A DNA stretch of 64,000 nucleotides from Archaeoglobus sp. UBA230 (GCA_002507545.1 DAVR01000016.1:1-64000), one strand, 5' to 3'; shown: positions 32,001-40,500, counted from the stretch's first letter. Numbers and translations: made by a program. The notes: generated by a model not told the origin, from the sequence alone.

Positions 32001-32448
32001 CTTCCTTCAAAGCTTCTTCAAACAATGCTAAGAGCTTGGAGGCTGGATCTTGAATGTTGCCAGCGAGCTCGTGCTTAAGTTTGATCGCTCTAAACATAGC
32101 GTTCGTGCATACTTCCACGACCCTTGGCTTCTTTTCGGGATCGACCTTCATAGCGTAATTGCGCATCCTGGCAATTATATCGTTCAAAGCTTTGATCTCA
32201 TCCACAACCTTATCGGCTCCCTCCTCGAGTTGTTGATAGTACTTCTCCACACCCCTCTTCACGAAATTGAAGTGTCTCTTGTGCCTGGTTATGTTGGACT
32301 TACTAAGCTTTAAATCGGGGAATTTTGCGATGATCTCGCTGTAAGGACGCCCTTCAATCAACATTTGATTAATTTCCTCAAGGTGTTCGGAGCGGCAAAT
32401 CTTGCATCTCGGGTTCAAGAGTTGCGCAACATTTTCGGAGTTACTCAT
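31993..32448 (-). CDS. Terminase small subunit
   Basis: 151 residues. A CxxC element (PRCKICRSEHLEEI) precedes a helix-turn-helix (PYSEIIAKF, LSKSNITRHKRHF), then a helical oligomerisation region. Recognises viral DNA for packaging. Directly upstream of, and overlapping, the large subunit, with a viral promoter 26 bases upstream. Confidence 0.8.
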   Translation of the reverse strand: MSNSENVAQLLNPRCKICRSEHLEEINQMLIEGRPYSEIIAKFPDLKLSKSNITRHKRHFNFVKRGVEKYYQQLEEGADKVVDEIKALNDIIARMRNYAMKVDPEKKPRVVEVCTNAMFRAIKLKHELAGNIQDPASKLLALFEEALKEDE

Positions 32449-32466
32449 GGTTGCGCTTGTTGTGGA

Positions 32467-32479
32467 TGGACTTTAAAAG
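32467..32479 (-). promoter_or_regulatory. Viral structural promoter (terminase unit)
   Basis: Minus strand CTTTTAAAGTCCA, 26 bases before the ATG at 32448; the T of GTCTA is C here. Confidence 0.6.
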
Positions 32480-32510
32480 AGAGATTAGTTGAGACAATGG
32501 AGAAATCCCA

Positions 32511-32560
32511 ATGTTCTACAGTAGAAACCTTATTATAGGTAGGTTTCTACTGTAGAACAT
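32511..32560. promoter_or_regulatory. Paired palindromic operators around a TATA box
   Basis: Two 19-base arms (32511-32529 and 32542-32560) form a perfect inverted repeat around TTATTATAGG. Each arm itself contains the palindrome TTCTAC-N-GTAGAA (32514-32526 and 32545-32557), centres 31 bp apart, about three helical turns. The right arm reaches the ATG at 32559. A dimeric repressor bound to both would cover the promoter of the plus-strand gene. Confidence 0.75.
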
Positions 32561-32840
32561 GAAGTACGAGGTGTGTGATGTTAAGGAGTACGTGAAGAAG
32601 AGTAAAAAAAGAGGTCGTTGGTACGCGTGGACTCAAACTGTCATAAATCTCAGCGCTGATTGGCAAGGAGTGCCATTTGTTGCAATATTAGACTACAAGT
32701 TTGTCGCGGAGTTGTGGAACTTTCTCAGCAAAATCAAGGGAAGAATTGGCGAAGTTCAACTCGAAATCGAGTGTGAAGACTGGCTTATAAAATTCGAAGC
32801 GATGAAATCAGTCATGGAAAAGAAAATGCACGAAGTCTGA
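32559..32840 (+). CDS. Plus-strand viral protein behind a double operator
   Basis: 93 residues, family not recognised. Basic N-terminus (VKKSKKRGRWYAWTQTVINLS), a middle VAILDYKFVAELWNFLSKI and an acidic/amphipathic end (LEIECEDWLIKFEAMKSVMEKK). Its promoter TATA is flanked by palindromic operators, and the mRNA is probably leaderless. Lying divergently between early and late regions, it may be a genetic-switch regulator, possibly autoregulated. No classic HTH is visible. Confidence 0.7.
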   Translation: MKYEVCDVKEYVKKSKKRGRWYAWTQTVINLSADWQGVPFVAILDYKFVAELWNFLSKIKGRIGEVQLEIECEDWLIKFEAMKSVMEKKMHEV

Positions 32841-32852
32841 TCTGACAATTTT

Positions 32853-33518
32853 TTACAAAAACTCCTCAAAATCCGAAAACGTGATGTATTCGACTCTCTT
32901 CTTTCCTTCTGGAGGTAAGAGTCTTCTCTTTGACTTGTTTTTATTATACTCGGCGAGGAATTTTATCATCGCTTCCTCGACCTCATCGAATTCTGCAAAT
33001 TCATCTCCAAAGATCGAACGTATCATCCACTTTCTCAAAAACCCATAGAAGAAACTCTCTTCTGGTAAGTGTGTCGTGAACTTCCTATAAAATGGTAGCG
33101 AGTTCTTCTTCAAGTAGTGCAACCTCTTGCTCCTCAATGACCTCTCATCACTAAAATAATACGTGCTGTGATGCACAAACTTGTAATTATCCCTCTCAAT
33201 GAACTCGATCCCCCCACTTTTCAACAACTCGAATCCATCTTGAGTCTCATTCACCTTATAGACTCCAATCCAAGATGGCAAGCAATCTGGCATCTTAGCT
33301 TTAGGACCCAAAACTAAGAAAACAGCATCGCAAATGTAAACATATTGAGGAAGTTGCTCGAGGATTCTCATCGGCTTATCGTTATCTCCCTTGATCTCGA
33401 AGCCAATTATGTTGTCAGCATAAAGCCCAAGCACATCGAATACCGAACCCTCGTAAATCGCATCGAAGTTCCTTAAAATTGTTTTCTTCAACAACTCCTT
33501 AATTTCGCGCTCGTTCAT
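32853..33518 (-). CDS. PD-(D/E)XK nuclease-like protein
   Basis: 221 residues. The N-terminal half has a restriction-nuclease-like core: VFDVLGLYADNIIGFEIKGD (Asp ... Glu-x-Lys), then RILEQLPQYVYICDAVFLVLG, as in MmcB-like and related families. The C-terminal half is helical and basic (KKNSLPFYRKF, NKNKSKRRLLPP). Last gene of the early unit, overlapping the DpdA-like gene by 20 bases, so linked to DNA modification or repair. Activity inferred from motif. Confidence 0.6.
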   Translation of the reverse strand: MNEREIKELLKKTILRNFDAIYEGSVFDVLGLYADNIIGFEIKGDNDKPMRILEQLPQYVYICDAVFLVLGPKAKMPDCLPSWIGVYKVNETQDGFELLKSGGIEFIERDNYKFVHHSTYYFSDERSLRSKRLHYLKKNSLPFYRKFTTHLPEESFFYGFLRKWMIRSIFGDEFAEFDEVEEAMIKFLAEYNKNKSKRRLLPPEGKKRVEYITFSDFEEFL

Positions 33519-34785
33519 TAGCCTCTCTCCTCAAGAAGACTTCAAGGTCGCTTTGCACCCAAGATTGTTTGATGTTCTTCCAAAACAAATTCAGGCGACT
33601 TCTCCAGTACGGGCTGTTTTCCCAACGCTTTGAAAGATAAAAATAATAGCGATCTGGATCGTTAGCAAATTCATTGGCTATTTCTTCCTCTTTTTTTACA
33701 ACCCAAGCGTTGTGGAGTGCTCTGACAGTAAAACCATCTTTCTTGTGAGCCTTGAATGCTTTGACAAGAATATCGAATGGAATGTCGTGGAAGATATAGT
33801 CGGGATCCGCATGAACCTCTCTGAGCAAGTTGAGTTCTTTGGATCCGAGCTTGTTTCTCTTGACACCTACTGGAACCCCAACGTGTTCTGGCAAATAGAT
33901 GGTCCAGAACCTTGCCGCAATCCTCCAACTCGAGCCATCCGAGAATTTTGCTCCACCGAGGAAGCCGAGATGCATGAAATTTATGTTTGCGGCTCCAAGG
34001 AGGAACACTTCTCTATCTCTCAGCAAATTTAGGGCTGTGGCGAGGCGTTCAAAGATGACATTGACAGGTGTGAGGTCTTTTCCATTGCTGCCATTGCTGG
34101 ATCCAGCGGGCTTATGTTGGTTGCCGACTTGAGGAGCTGGATGCGTATCAGCTGCATAAACACCAAGTCCGATCTTGCGAGTATATTGGGCATCCAAAGG
34201 ATGATCGTGTTTCGGTCCTTCGTAAGAGTTATTTATCCCCGAAAAAGTTCCGATACCCAACAAATTCGTGTCCTTTGTTGTGGCGTGATATGTTCCGAGA
34301 GCGAGTCTGTCCGGATCTTCGATAAGATTTAAACTTTCCAATAATTCTCCGAGGGTCCAACCATGAACCACTGGAATGACTGGAACGTGTTCGAGCATGA
34401 TGTGGTAGAATTCAGCTGACTTTCTTATCAATTTCCGACGATCCTCACAACTCTGATAGTACGCTGGTGGAAGGTCGAGTTGGATAAGAATGTCTTTTTT
34501 AGTGTAGCCCATTTTCTTGTAAACAGCAACAGTTCTGAGTGGATCTGGATTTTTCAACTTGCCCGTAAGGAATTGGAAACCTCCACTGTCGTAAACGAGG
34601 CGATGACTACTACCGAACTTATGGCGAAAGCCCATACTATTGTTGGACTTATAGAAAGGAACTACCGAAAAAAGGAGCTCATTAAAGTAGTCTTCGACAT
34701 AAGGGTGTTTGCCCACACACTCAACTTGATGAGAAAGGAATACGATTATTTCTTTTGCCGCTTCTTGGCTTTTAATCCCCTTCAT
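33499..34785 (-). CDS. DpdA/TGT-like DNA transglycosylase
   Basis: 428-residue protein of the tRNA-guanine transglycosylase fold. VYDSGGFQF carries the conserved Asp/Gly/Phe/Gln substrate-binding loop; ILIQLDLPP, VIPVVHGWTLGELLESL and the late GSSWRIAARF with an upstream GFLGG resemble DpdA enzymes, which exchange guanine in DNA for a 7-deazaguanine (preQ0 or archaeosine type). Host archaea make these for tRNA, so the precursor is available. Neighbours are a cytosine methyltransferase, a PP-loop enzyme and a thioredoxin-like protein. Use of DNA rather than tRNA as substrate is inferred from context. Confidence 0.7.
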   Translation of the reverse strand: MKGIKSQEAAKEIIVFLSHQVECVGKHPYVEDYFNELLFSVVPFYKSNNSMGFRHKFGSSHRLVYDSGGFQFLTGKLKNPDPLRTVAVYKKMGYTKKDILIQLDLPPAYYQSCEDRRKLIRKSAEFYHIMLEHVPVIPVVHGWTLGELLESLNLIEDPDRLALGTYHATTKDTNLLGIGTFSGINNSYEGPKHDHPLDAQYTRKIGLGVYAADTHPAPQVGNQHKPAGSSNGSNGKDLTPVNVIFERLATALNLLRDREVFLLGAANINFMHLGFLGGAKFSDGSSWRIAARFWTIYLPEHVGVPVGVKRNKLGSKELNLLREVHADPDYIFHDIPFDILVKAFKAHKKDGFTVRALHNAWVVKKEEEIANEFANDPDRYYFYLSKRWENSPYWRSRLNLFWKNIKQSWVQSDLEVFLRREANERARN

Positions 34786-34933
34786 CCTCTTTTACCCACT
34801 CCAACAATTTCTTGATCTTCAAGTAGATGCAACTCTCAATTTCGTTCGGACACTCCCAACTCCACTCGCAATACTCGCATACTTCCTCGTCGAGCCACCT
34901 TTCGATGTCGCTAATCAACTTGTCAACATCCAT
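34772..34933 (-). CDS. Cys-rich mini-protein
   Basis: 53 residues (MDVDKLISDIERWLDEEVCEYCEWSWECPNEIESC) with CxxC and two further Cys that could bind zinc or an Fe-S cluster, followed by an amphipathic helix. Overlaps the thioredoxin-like gene upstream and the DpdA-like start downstream, so it is firmly in the operon. Family unknown. Confidence 0.6.
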   Translation of the reverse strand: MDVDKLISDIERWLDEEVCEYCEWSWECPNEIESCIYLKIKKLLEWVKEDEGD

Positions 34934-35174
34934 GTATCTCCCTCAAAACGCTCTCCAACCGCGACAAATCCGATCCAACAATAGAAGCGATTGGCACTTC
35001 GTTCTCAAGCACCACAATAGTTGGCAGCGATTGAACGAAATATTTCTTCGCCAATTCTCCATTCTTTTCGACATCGACCTCTTTGAAGTCGATCCCTCGC
35101 TCTCTCAAATATTGCTTGACGATTTTACAAGGAGCACACCATCTGGCCGAAAAAAGCAAGATTTCTACCACCAT
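34923..35174 (-). CDS. Thioredoxin/glutaredoxin-like protein
   Basis: 83-residue thioredoxin-fold protein: FSARWCAPCKIVKQYL (active CAPC), IDFKEVDVEKNGE and the cis-Pro region SLPTIVVLENEVPIASIVG. Reduces disulfides. Placed between the methyltransferase and DpdA-like genes, possibly reducing the PP-loop/PAPS-reductase-like enzyme. Overlaps both neighbours. Confidence 0.85.
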   Translation of the reverse strand: MVVEILLFSARWCAPCKIVKQYLRERGIDFKEVDVEKNGELAKKYFVQSLPTIVVLENEVPIASIVGSDLSRLESVLREIHGC

Positions 35175-35899
35175 TCCACCTCCAAAAAGCCCTCTTCTAC
35201 CAACATTATAGCTTCGGCAAGTTTGTACGCCATCAAAGGTGGGACAGCGTTGCCTATTTGCGCGTATTGCTCTTCGAGAGTTCCATAAACTACGTAATCA
35301 AGCGGGAAAGTCTGAACGATTTTTGCCTCTGGAATCAAGCTTCTTCTGCGGAAGACTTTACTCAACCCTCCGCGCGATGTCTTCCATCCTCTTCTGTACT
35401 CGCTCGCAAGAACAGTTGGAAATATAACATCCACGGGTTGTTTTTTGGGTTCGGGAAAATCTCCAGCAAACAATCGCCTTCTCAGTTGTGGAACTCCGAA
35501 GTCGGACATCCTGTATATTCTGACTTTCGGGACATCGGGAGGAAGGTAGTCTCTGGCGAGGGGCGTTTCCTCCATGATCACGTACTTCGGTTTTTTCTTG
35601 CGGACTATCTCCCAAAACCAGTTTATGAGAGATGTATCGTGCGTTCGCTTGTGATTCGCAACGCTGTGGTCCTGGCAAGGTGGAGAGCCTATAATTATGT
35701 CGCAATTCGGAATGTCTTTGGGATCCACATTTAAAGCATCCTCGCAATGGACATCAACGTGAGGAAAGTTAGCCTTGTAGCTCCTGCAAGCAATTTCCCA
35801 CTTGTCGAGAGCGTAGATTATCTCGAAACCAGCATAATCAAATCCCAAGCTGAACCCTCCGCAACCGCAAAATAAATCGATTACCTTAAGTGTCCTCAA
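35165..35899 (-). CDS. DNA C5-cytosine methyltransferase
   Basis: 244-residue C5-MTase. Motif I DLFCGCGGFSLGF, motif IV with the catalytic Cys in GSPPCQDHS, motif VI-like VIMEETP, motif VIII RMSDFGVPQLRRRLF and the C-terminal QIGNAVPP. Short target-recognition region. Probably methylates viral DNA against host restriction. No partner restriction enzyme is clear; the 32853 nuclease-like gene is two to three genes away. Confidence 0.92.
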   Translation of the reverse strand: MRTLKVIDLFCGCGGFSLGFDYAGFEIIYALDKWEIACRSYKANFPHVDVHCEDALNVDPKDIPNCDIIIGSPPCQDHSVANHKRTHDTSLINWFWEIVRKKKPKYVIMEETPLARDYLPPDVPKVRIYRMSDFGVPQLRRRLFAGDFPEPKKQPVDVIFPTVLASEYRRGWKTSRGGLSKVFRRRSLIPEAKIVQTFPLDYVVYGTLEEQYAQIGNAVPPLMAYKLAEAIMLVEEGFLEVEWW

Positions 35900-36671
35900 A
35901 CTCTATTCCTCCATAATCCGACAGAACTCTCTTTCCCATCATATGCATGATTCTTCGATACAACGCTGGATTCACTTGAGATAGTTGCTTCTCCCAACCA
36001 ATGAAGCCAGTACAAGTCATGCAACCATTTCTATCTGCAAAATCGTAGATTGGATTGATCGGAAGTTGTTTTACTTCGATGTATTCCCAAATATCCTTGT
36101 CTGTCCAATAAGCCAAGGGATGCGCTCTTAAAATTGGCCTCTTGAATTTCGTATCGCCTATCCTCTTCGTCCAATAAAGTGGTCCTTTGTTCGCAATGTG
36201 GAGTTTTCTTGTCCTTGACTCAAATGCGGAAATTCCAGTGAACACACAATCGATGTTGTTGCTCTTATAGAAATCATTGGCTGGCTTGTTCTTGAGATAC
36301 CAGCAACACTTGGGCTCCTTTTTATACCACCTTCTGTGGTCTGGAAAGCCATACTTCTTTACGATCTGCCAGAAATTCTTCTCTGGCTTTAGCTCGTAGA
36401 AATTCAAGTTCCATTCTCTGGCAATTCTCCTGACAAACTTTAAATTTTGGGGATATTCAACACCAGTATTGCAGAAGACAACTATAATGTTGGGCTCGAA
36501 TTGAAGGACCAAGTGTAATAAGACCAAAGAATTCTTTCCACCACTAAAAGCTACAGCTTGCTTTGTTGTTTGCTTTAAAGCATCTTGGATTATTCGTTCA
36601 GCAATCTCTATCTTTTTGCTAAGAGGTTTATCGAGCCAATCCTCGATCTCCTTGAGTTTAATGTAGCTCAT
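35886..36671 (-). CDS. PAPS-reductase-family PP-loop protein
   Basis: 261 residues. PP-loop AFSGGKNSLVLL near residue 43, CNTGVEYPQ, the paired CCWYLKNKPAN and GCMTCTGFIGWEKQL, and a His/Arg-rich middle. It resembles phage and archaeal PAPS-reductase-like/DndC-like enzymes, which activate a substrate by adenylation or reduce PAPS. Upstream of and overlapping the methyltransferase. In this setting a DNA sulfur or base modification role is possible, but dnd partners are absent. Confidence 0.75.
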   Translation of the reverse strand: MSYIKLKEIEDWLDKPLSKKIEIAERIIQDALKQTTKQAVAFSGGKNSLVLLHLVLQFEPNIIVVFCNTGVEYPQNLKFVRRIAREWNLNFYELKPEKNFWQIVKKYGFPDHRRWYKKEPKCCWYLKNKPANDFYKSNNIDCVFTGISAFESRTRKLHIANKGPLYWTKRIGDTKFKRPILRAHPLAYWTDKDIWEYIEVKQLPINPIYDFADRNGCMTCTGFIGWEKQLSQVNPALYRRIMHMMGKRVLSDYGGIEFEDT

Positions 36672-38200
36672 GGCTCTCCCTTGATCATCCTCTCGATATT
36701 GTCGAGACGTACCATCAGCGTGGCGATTGCGTTAATCAATTGGATCATTCTATCCTGCTTCGAAGCTCTCTCGACCCTCTCAAGGAAAAGTCTTTCGAGG
36801 CGCTCTATTCTCTTTTCTATGCTCGAAAACATGGACTTCATTATGTCTTCGAAGTTTTGCTGCGACATGCCACCAGCAATACAAGCCTCTATAGCATCTA
36901 TGCGTTGTTGGATTTGCTGGATTTGTGGCTTAAGTTGAATTGCTGCTTCCAACCCTTCTCTTACCAAATCGATCTCCTCTGGATTGTCGGACTCTATGTG
37001 GCCTTCACCATGACTGGCATCAATCCATAGTCTTTCATTCAAGCGAATCGGAGATGTTTCAACAATACCTCCATTTTGCATCAATGTTTTAGTTCGACTT
37101 TCGTTGCGCAATTTCTTCATGATGTTTTGGATGAGTTTTGACTTCAAAGCCCATTCTGGCTTGCTCAATAGGTAAGGCTTGTCGAGCTCTATTTCGACAC
37201 CCTTAGCATATTGCTCTCGAAGCCATATTTGAACAGCCCTATCCAACATCCGTATAACTTCAGCTGCTGCTTCCTCCGCAGATTTATCGATAAATTCAAC
37301 ATCTTCAGCAAGTTCTGCTACGACTTTGTACTTTAACGCCCGGATCCGGACAACTATGCTGTTGACAGTGATCAAGTATACGTGGCCAGTCCAACCCTTT
37401 GGTGTGTACGATTTGAGGTACGACTGACATTCGGTTGAGAAGGGTTGATTTTGGTTGACAATGTGATAAGCCAATTGCAAGCGGTGCACATTGATCGGGA
37501 GCTTTTGCGGGGAGCTAACATCCCTGTTGTTGCGTGGTTGACAATTGGGTTTGCTGTGTGCCTTTATGAATGCGATGATAGCTTTCTTAACGACATATAA
37601 CTTGTCCCTCTTTTTTCCGAAGCCCCAATGAGACCCTTTCTCTGCGATGAATCCCCATTTTATGAATTTCTTAACCCACTTGTGTACCGCTTGCCTCGAT
37701 ATTCTGAGTTTTCTGGCAATCTGGCTTTGAGTTAAGCCTTCGTATAACAATTTCAGAATTTGCTTAGCTCTCTCACATAAGTTCTCGAGTATGCCTATAT
37801 CCCTAAGGTCCAAGGGTTTGTCAACCACCCATGTTGGAGGTTTGTCAACCACATTGTCAACATGTGTTCTTGGTCTCGTGTCCTTACTTTTTGTGATTGC
37901 TCGGCCATTCTTTGAGATACGATATGATAACCCATGATGTGATTGCTCTGTTTCAAAAATGGAGGATGGAGATTGCTTTGATTCGTTGAGTTTTGTCAAC
38001 CCATCATCATGAGATTGACTATCAATCTCGCTGTCAACCAAGACTATGTATGTCTCGCTGCCAACATACCTCCTCTCGACTGGCAGCGATAAGAGATGCC
38101 ACTCGATGGATGGTACAGGATAACCAGTAAGCTCGGCCAATTCCTTTAAAGTGCGAGGTTTCTCCTGGAGAATAGTTATTATGCGGTCTCTGATGCTCAT
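36668..38200 (-). CDS. HTH-containing viral protein (replication/regulation)
   Basis: 510 residues. The N-terminal winged helix (DRIITILQEKPRTLKELAELTG) is followed by a polar linker and a second HTH at about 145-185 (QILKLLYEGLTQSQIARKL, SRQAVHKWVKKFIKWGFI). The middle resembles a regulatory or replication domain of unknown type, and the C-terminus is a coiled coil (IEKRIERLERLFLERVERAS). May be the viral replication initiator or master regulator. No helicase or recombinase motif was seen. Confidence 0.5.
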   Translation of the reverse strand: MSIRDRIITILQEKPRTLKELAELTGYPVPSIEWHLLSLPVERRYVGSETYIVLVDSEIDSQSHDDGLTKLNESKQSPSSIFETEQSHHGLSYRISKNGRAITKSKDTRPRTHVDNVVDKPPTWVVDKPLDLRDIGILENLCERAKQILKLLYEGLTQSQIARKLRISRQAVHKWVKKFIKWGFIAEKGSHWGFGKKRDKLYVVKKAIIAFIKAHSKPNCQPRNNRDVSSPQKLPINVHRLQLAYHIVNQNQPFSTECQSYLKSYTPKGWTGHVYLITVNSIVVRIRALKYKVVAELAEDVEFIDKSAEEAAAEVIRMLDRAVQIWLREQYAKGVEIELDKPYLLSKPEWALKSKLIQNIMKKLRNESRTKTLMQNGGIVETSPIRLNERLWIDASHGEGHIESDNPEEIDLVREGLEAAIQLKPQIQQIQQRIDAIEACIAGGMSQQNFEDIMKSMFSSIEKRIERLERLFLERVERASKQDRMIQLINAIATLMVRLDNIERMIKGEP

Positions 38201-38203
38201 AGC

Positions 38204-39229
38204 TTACGTGCCATCGTACATGTTGCCGATGAGCTCCCTCTCTTGCTTCAATTTCATCTTTATGTCCTCAGAGAGCGAGAACGACTGTTTGATGAGCTTG
38301 AGTTTTCTCCCCTCTTTCACGAGTTCCGCATCGAAATCGACATAATTGGCGAAGATTGGCATTAGAAACGATGATGCCACTTTCCTGTCAATGTTGAGTT
38401 CAAGTTTTTCAGCAACTCTTGCTATGTCCTCAGCATAAGCTTCCTCTGGTAAACTCTCGAAGAGCTCTTTTATTTTATCGTAATCGTAAACTCTGGACCA
38501 CAACCTTCTGCCATCTTTATTTGTCACTCGGATGATCAACTTGCCATCGTGGATAGCGTATTGGAAGTAGCGATGGGAAATCCAAATAACACTCTCTTCG
38601 TCATACGCTGGCTTCCTCCCACGCCTCTTCGGTTTTACTGGCTCTCTTGGTTCTCGGAAATTGATTAGTTCGGTACCCTTGACAAGGATCATTTCCGAGC
38701 CTCTCTTGTGGGCCTTCACAAGCTTGGCTTCGAAGTCGTTGTGAGCCGAGAATATGTGCATCAAGTACCTCGCAGTAGCATCAGAAATCTTGAGTTCCAT
38801 CTCCCTTGCTTGCTTCAATACATCTTTAACAGTGGACCGTGCTGGAAGAGCATCGAACAATTCCTTGACTTTTGAGAATATTAGCCTCCGCTTGAAGCCT
38901 GGAGGATCGGCCCTATGCTTGAAGTATATCAGATCGTTCTTTTCGTCAATGAAGTAGTAAATGCTTCCAACTTCTCGCCATCCTGGTTCGCTTAATTCTT
39001 TGTCAGGCTCATCCAGCATCCTTTCTATGGCAAAAATGAAATAGGCCGCACCATCGACCAAATCGTCGAGTAATTTTTCCTTGCAACCAGTCTGGAGCAT
39101 TGTTGAGGATCTGTAAGACTTTACTCGGGCCATCGCTATGAGATCTTCGAGTGGCAATTGCTTCCAAGTTTGCTTGTATAGAGAGTCGCGCTCGTTTATC
39201 TTGTCGAGAATTAACTCAATTGCCCTCAT
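38204..39229 (-). CDS. Protein with two tandem homologous domains
   Basis: 341 residues from ATG 39229 (GGAGGT eight bases upstream; a longer frame at 39319). Residues 1-90 (EDLIAMARVKSYRSSTML, LLDDLVDGAAYFIFAIERML) loosely resemble phage nucleotide-modification-associated (DUF1599-like) domains. Two copies of a domain of about 100 residues follow: the first has KVKELFDALPA and HNDFEAKLVK, the second KIKELFESLPE and YVDFDAELVK, with a basic linker (KPKRRGRKP) between. Function unknown. Confidence 0.5.
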   Translation of the reverse strand: MRAIELILDKINERDSLYKQTWKQLPLEDLIAMARVKSYRSSTMLQTGCKEKLLDDLVDGAAYFIFAIERMLDEPDKELSEPGWREVGSIYYFIDEKNDLIYFKHRADPPGFKRRLIFSKVKELFDALPARSTVKDVLKQAREMELKISDATARYLMHIFSAHNDFEAKLVKAHKRGSEMILVKGTELINFREPREPVKPKRRGRKPAYDEESVIWISHRYFQYAIHDGKLIIRVTNKDGRRLWSRVYDYDKIKELFESLPEEAYAEDIARVAEKLELNIDRKVASSFLMPIFANYVDFDAELVKEGRKLKLIKQSFSLSEDIKMKLKQERELIGNMYDGT

Positions 39230-39425
39230 TGGTGTTACCTCCAAAGAAAGCGAAGCAAGGAAGGATTGCAACAAAGTCAGCTTCTGGATTGAGCTTGCTG
39301 TCATACAGATCTTCGGCAAATTCTTTGGCCTCGTCGAAATACTTGAAAGGTTTTGCGTTCACGATTTGCTCGTACCCCTCCAACTTAGCATTGTAATGAT
39401 TCTCAACCCACAGAACTAAGAACAC
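39216..39425 (-). CDS. Hypothetical viral protein
   Basis: 69 residues (FLVLWVENHYNAKLEGYEQIV, FKYFDEAKEFAEDLY). Overlaps the exonuclease end and the next start by short stretches. No family recognised. Confidence 0.55.
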   Translation of the reverse strand: MFLVLWVENHYNAKLEGYEQIVNAKPFKYFDEAKEFAEDLYDSKLNPEADFVAILPCFAFFGGNTNEGN

Positions 39426-40050
39426 GATTCCATCCCTCCATCTCTCCCTCGAACTCGATTGGTAGATCGATTCTGTAGCGGCGCTGGATGTTGTGTTTGC
39501 AAAGATCTTTCAATCTGAGGAACAAGTGAAAAATTGTCTCGATGTCTCTCTGGCAATGGGCCCTTATCTCCGCAAATTTCGATTCCTCGTACAACTTCGG
39601 TATATCTCTGCCAGATATCTCAGAATCGTATGGAAGGCCAAGATATTCCGCGATTTCTTTCAGTTTTACGTGCTTGTTGTTGGGTTGGAGATACCTCGTA
39701 ACAACATACATAAGATCCACGCGATAAAGCTGCCTCAATCGCGTAACGAGCGACGAGTTGTACTCGTGTTTTAGATATCTCGCAGAAATAAAGGGTATGT
39801 CAAAGCTGATGTTGTATCCAATTATGCAATTCGAATCGTTTTCAGTGAGCTTGTAGATAGCTTTTACAATCATGTCGTCTTCGCTGTACTCGTCCCTCGA
39901 CAGCACTTCGACTCTGAGCTTGTCATCCTCGATGTACCCTACGCCTATTGCTACTATCTCGCACTCTGTTTTCTTTTCAGTCGGGATGGGGTCCAAGCCA
40001 GTCGTTTCGATATCGAGAAAAACAGGATTTAATCGGAGAATTGCTGTCAT
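39403..40050 (-). CDS. DnaQ-like 3'-5' exonuclease
   Basis: 215 residues with the DEDD exonuclease motifs: FLDIETTGLDP (Exo I, residues about 11-21), GYNISFDIPFISARY (Exo II) and HCQRDIETIF (Exo III). Resembles the exonuclease domain of family B polymerases. No polymerase domain is attached, and none was recognised elsewhere in the provirus. Probably acts in viral DNA repair or replication; ATGA overlap with the upstream gene. Confidence 0.85.
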   Translation of the reverse strand: MTAILRLNPVFLDIETTGLDPIPTEKKTECEIVAIGVGYIEDDKLRVEVLSRDEYSEDDMIVKAIYKLTENDSNCIIGYNISFDIPFISARYLKHEYNSSLVTRLRQLYRVDLMYVVTRYLQPNNKHVKLKEIAEYLGLPYDSEISGRDIPKLYEESKFAEIRAHCQRDIETIFHLFLRLKDLCKHNIQRRYRIDLPIEFEGEMEGWNRVLSSVG

Positions 40051-40487
40051 TTTGCATCTACCTCCCTTATCGCATTAAATAAGTCATTTCTATCGATTTT
40101 CTTCCACTCTGCATCTTTTTGGGCATCGTAGGGACAAAAATTAGGAGGAAACCATGCAAGTGCTGGACCTATGTATATGCATGGCGCTCCACAAAGCTTG
40201 CAGAGGAAGACGTTCTCGTTTCCATATAGCTTCAACTTTCCAAGAGATTTCGTAAGAAGGGGAGCTTTGCAATGCTTCAGAAACTCGCGAGTGTAGCGTA
40301 TACAATCTTCCCTGCCGCACATCCCATCTTCAGCCTCTTGCCTCAGAGGACAATCTTTATTGCAGAATACATGTGCAATTGAGTCTTGTACCTCCGACAG
40401 ATGCAAGTGTCTCAGAATGTCCAAGCCCTTTAATTTTGTAGCAAGATATCGGAAGAATGTTGCTCTATCGCGTTCGTTCTCTCTCAT
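40047..40487 (-). CDS. Multi-cysteine viral protein
   Basis: 146 residues from ATG 40487 (TAGGAGGT nine bases upstream). Cys groups: FCNKDCPLRQ, GMCGREDCIRY and FLCKLCGAPC, then FPPNFCPYD, suggesting two or more zinc or Fe-S sites. No family recognised. Confidence 0.6.
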   Translation of the reverse strand: MRENERDRATFFRYLATKLKGLDILRHLHLSEVQDSIAHVFCNKDCPLRQEAEDGMCGREDCIRYTREFLKHCKAPLLTKSLGKLKLYGNENVFLCKLCGAPCIYIGPALAWFPPNFCPYDAQKDAEWKKIDRNDLFNAIREVDAK

Positions 40488-40500
40488 TATATCAAACCTC

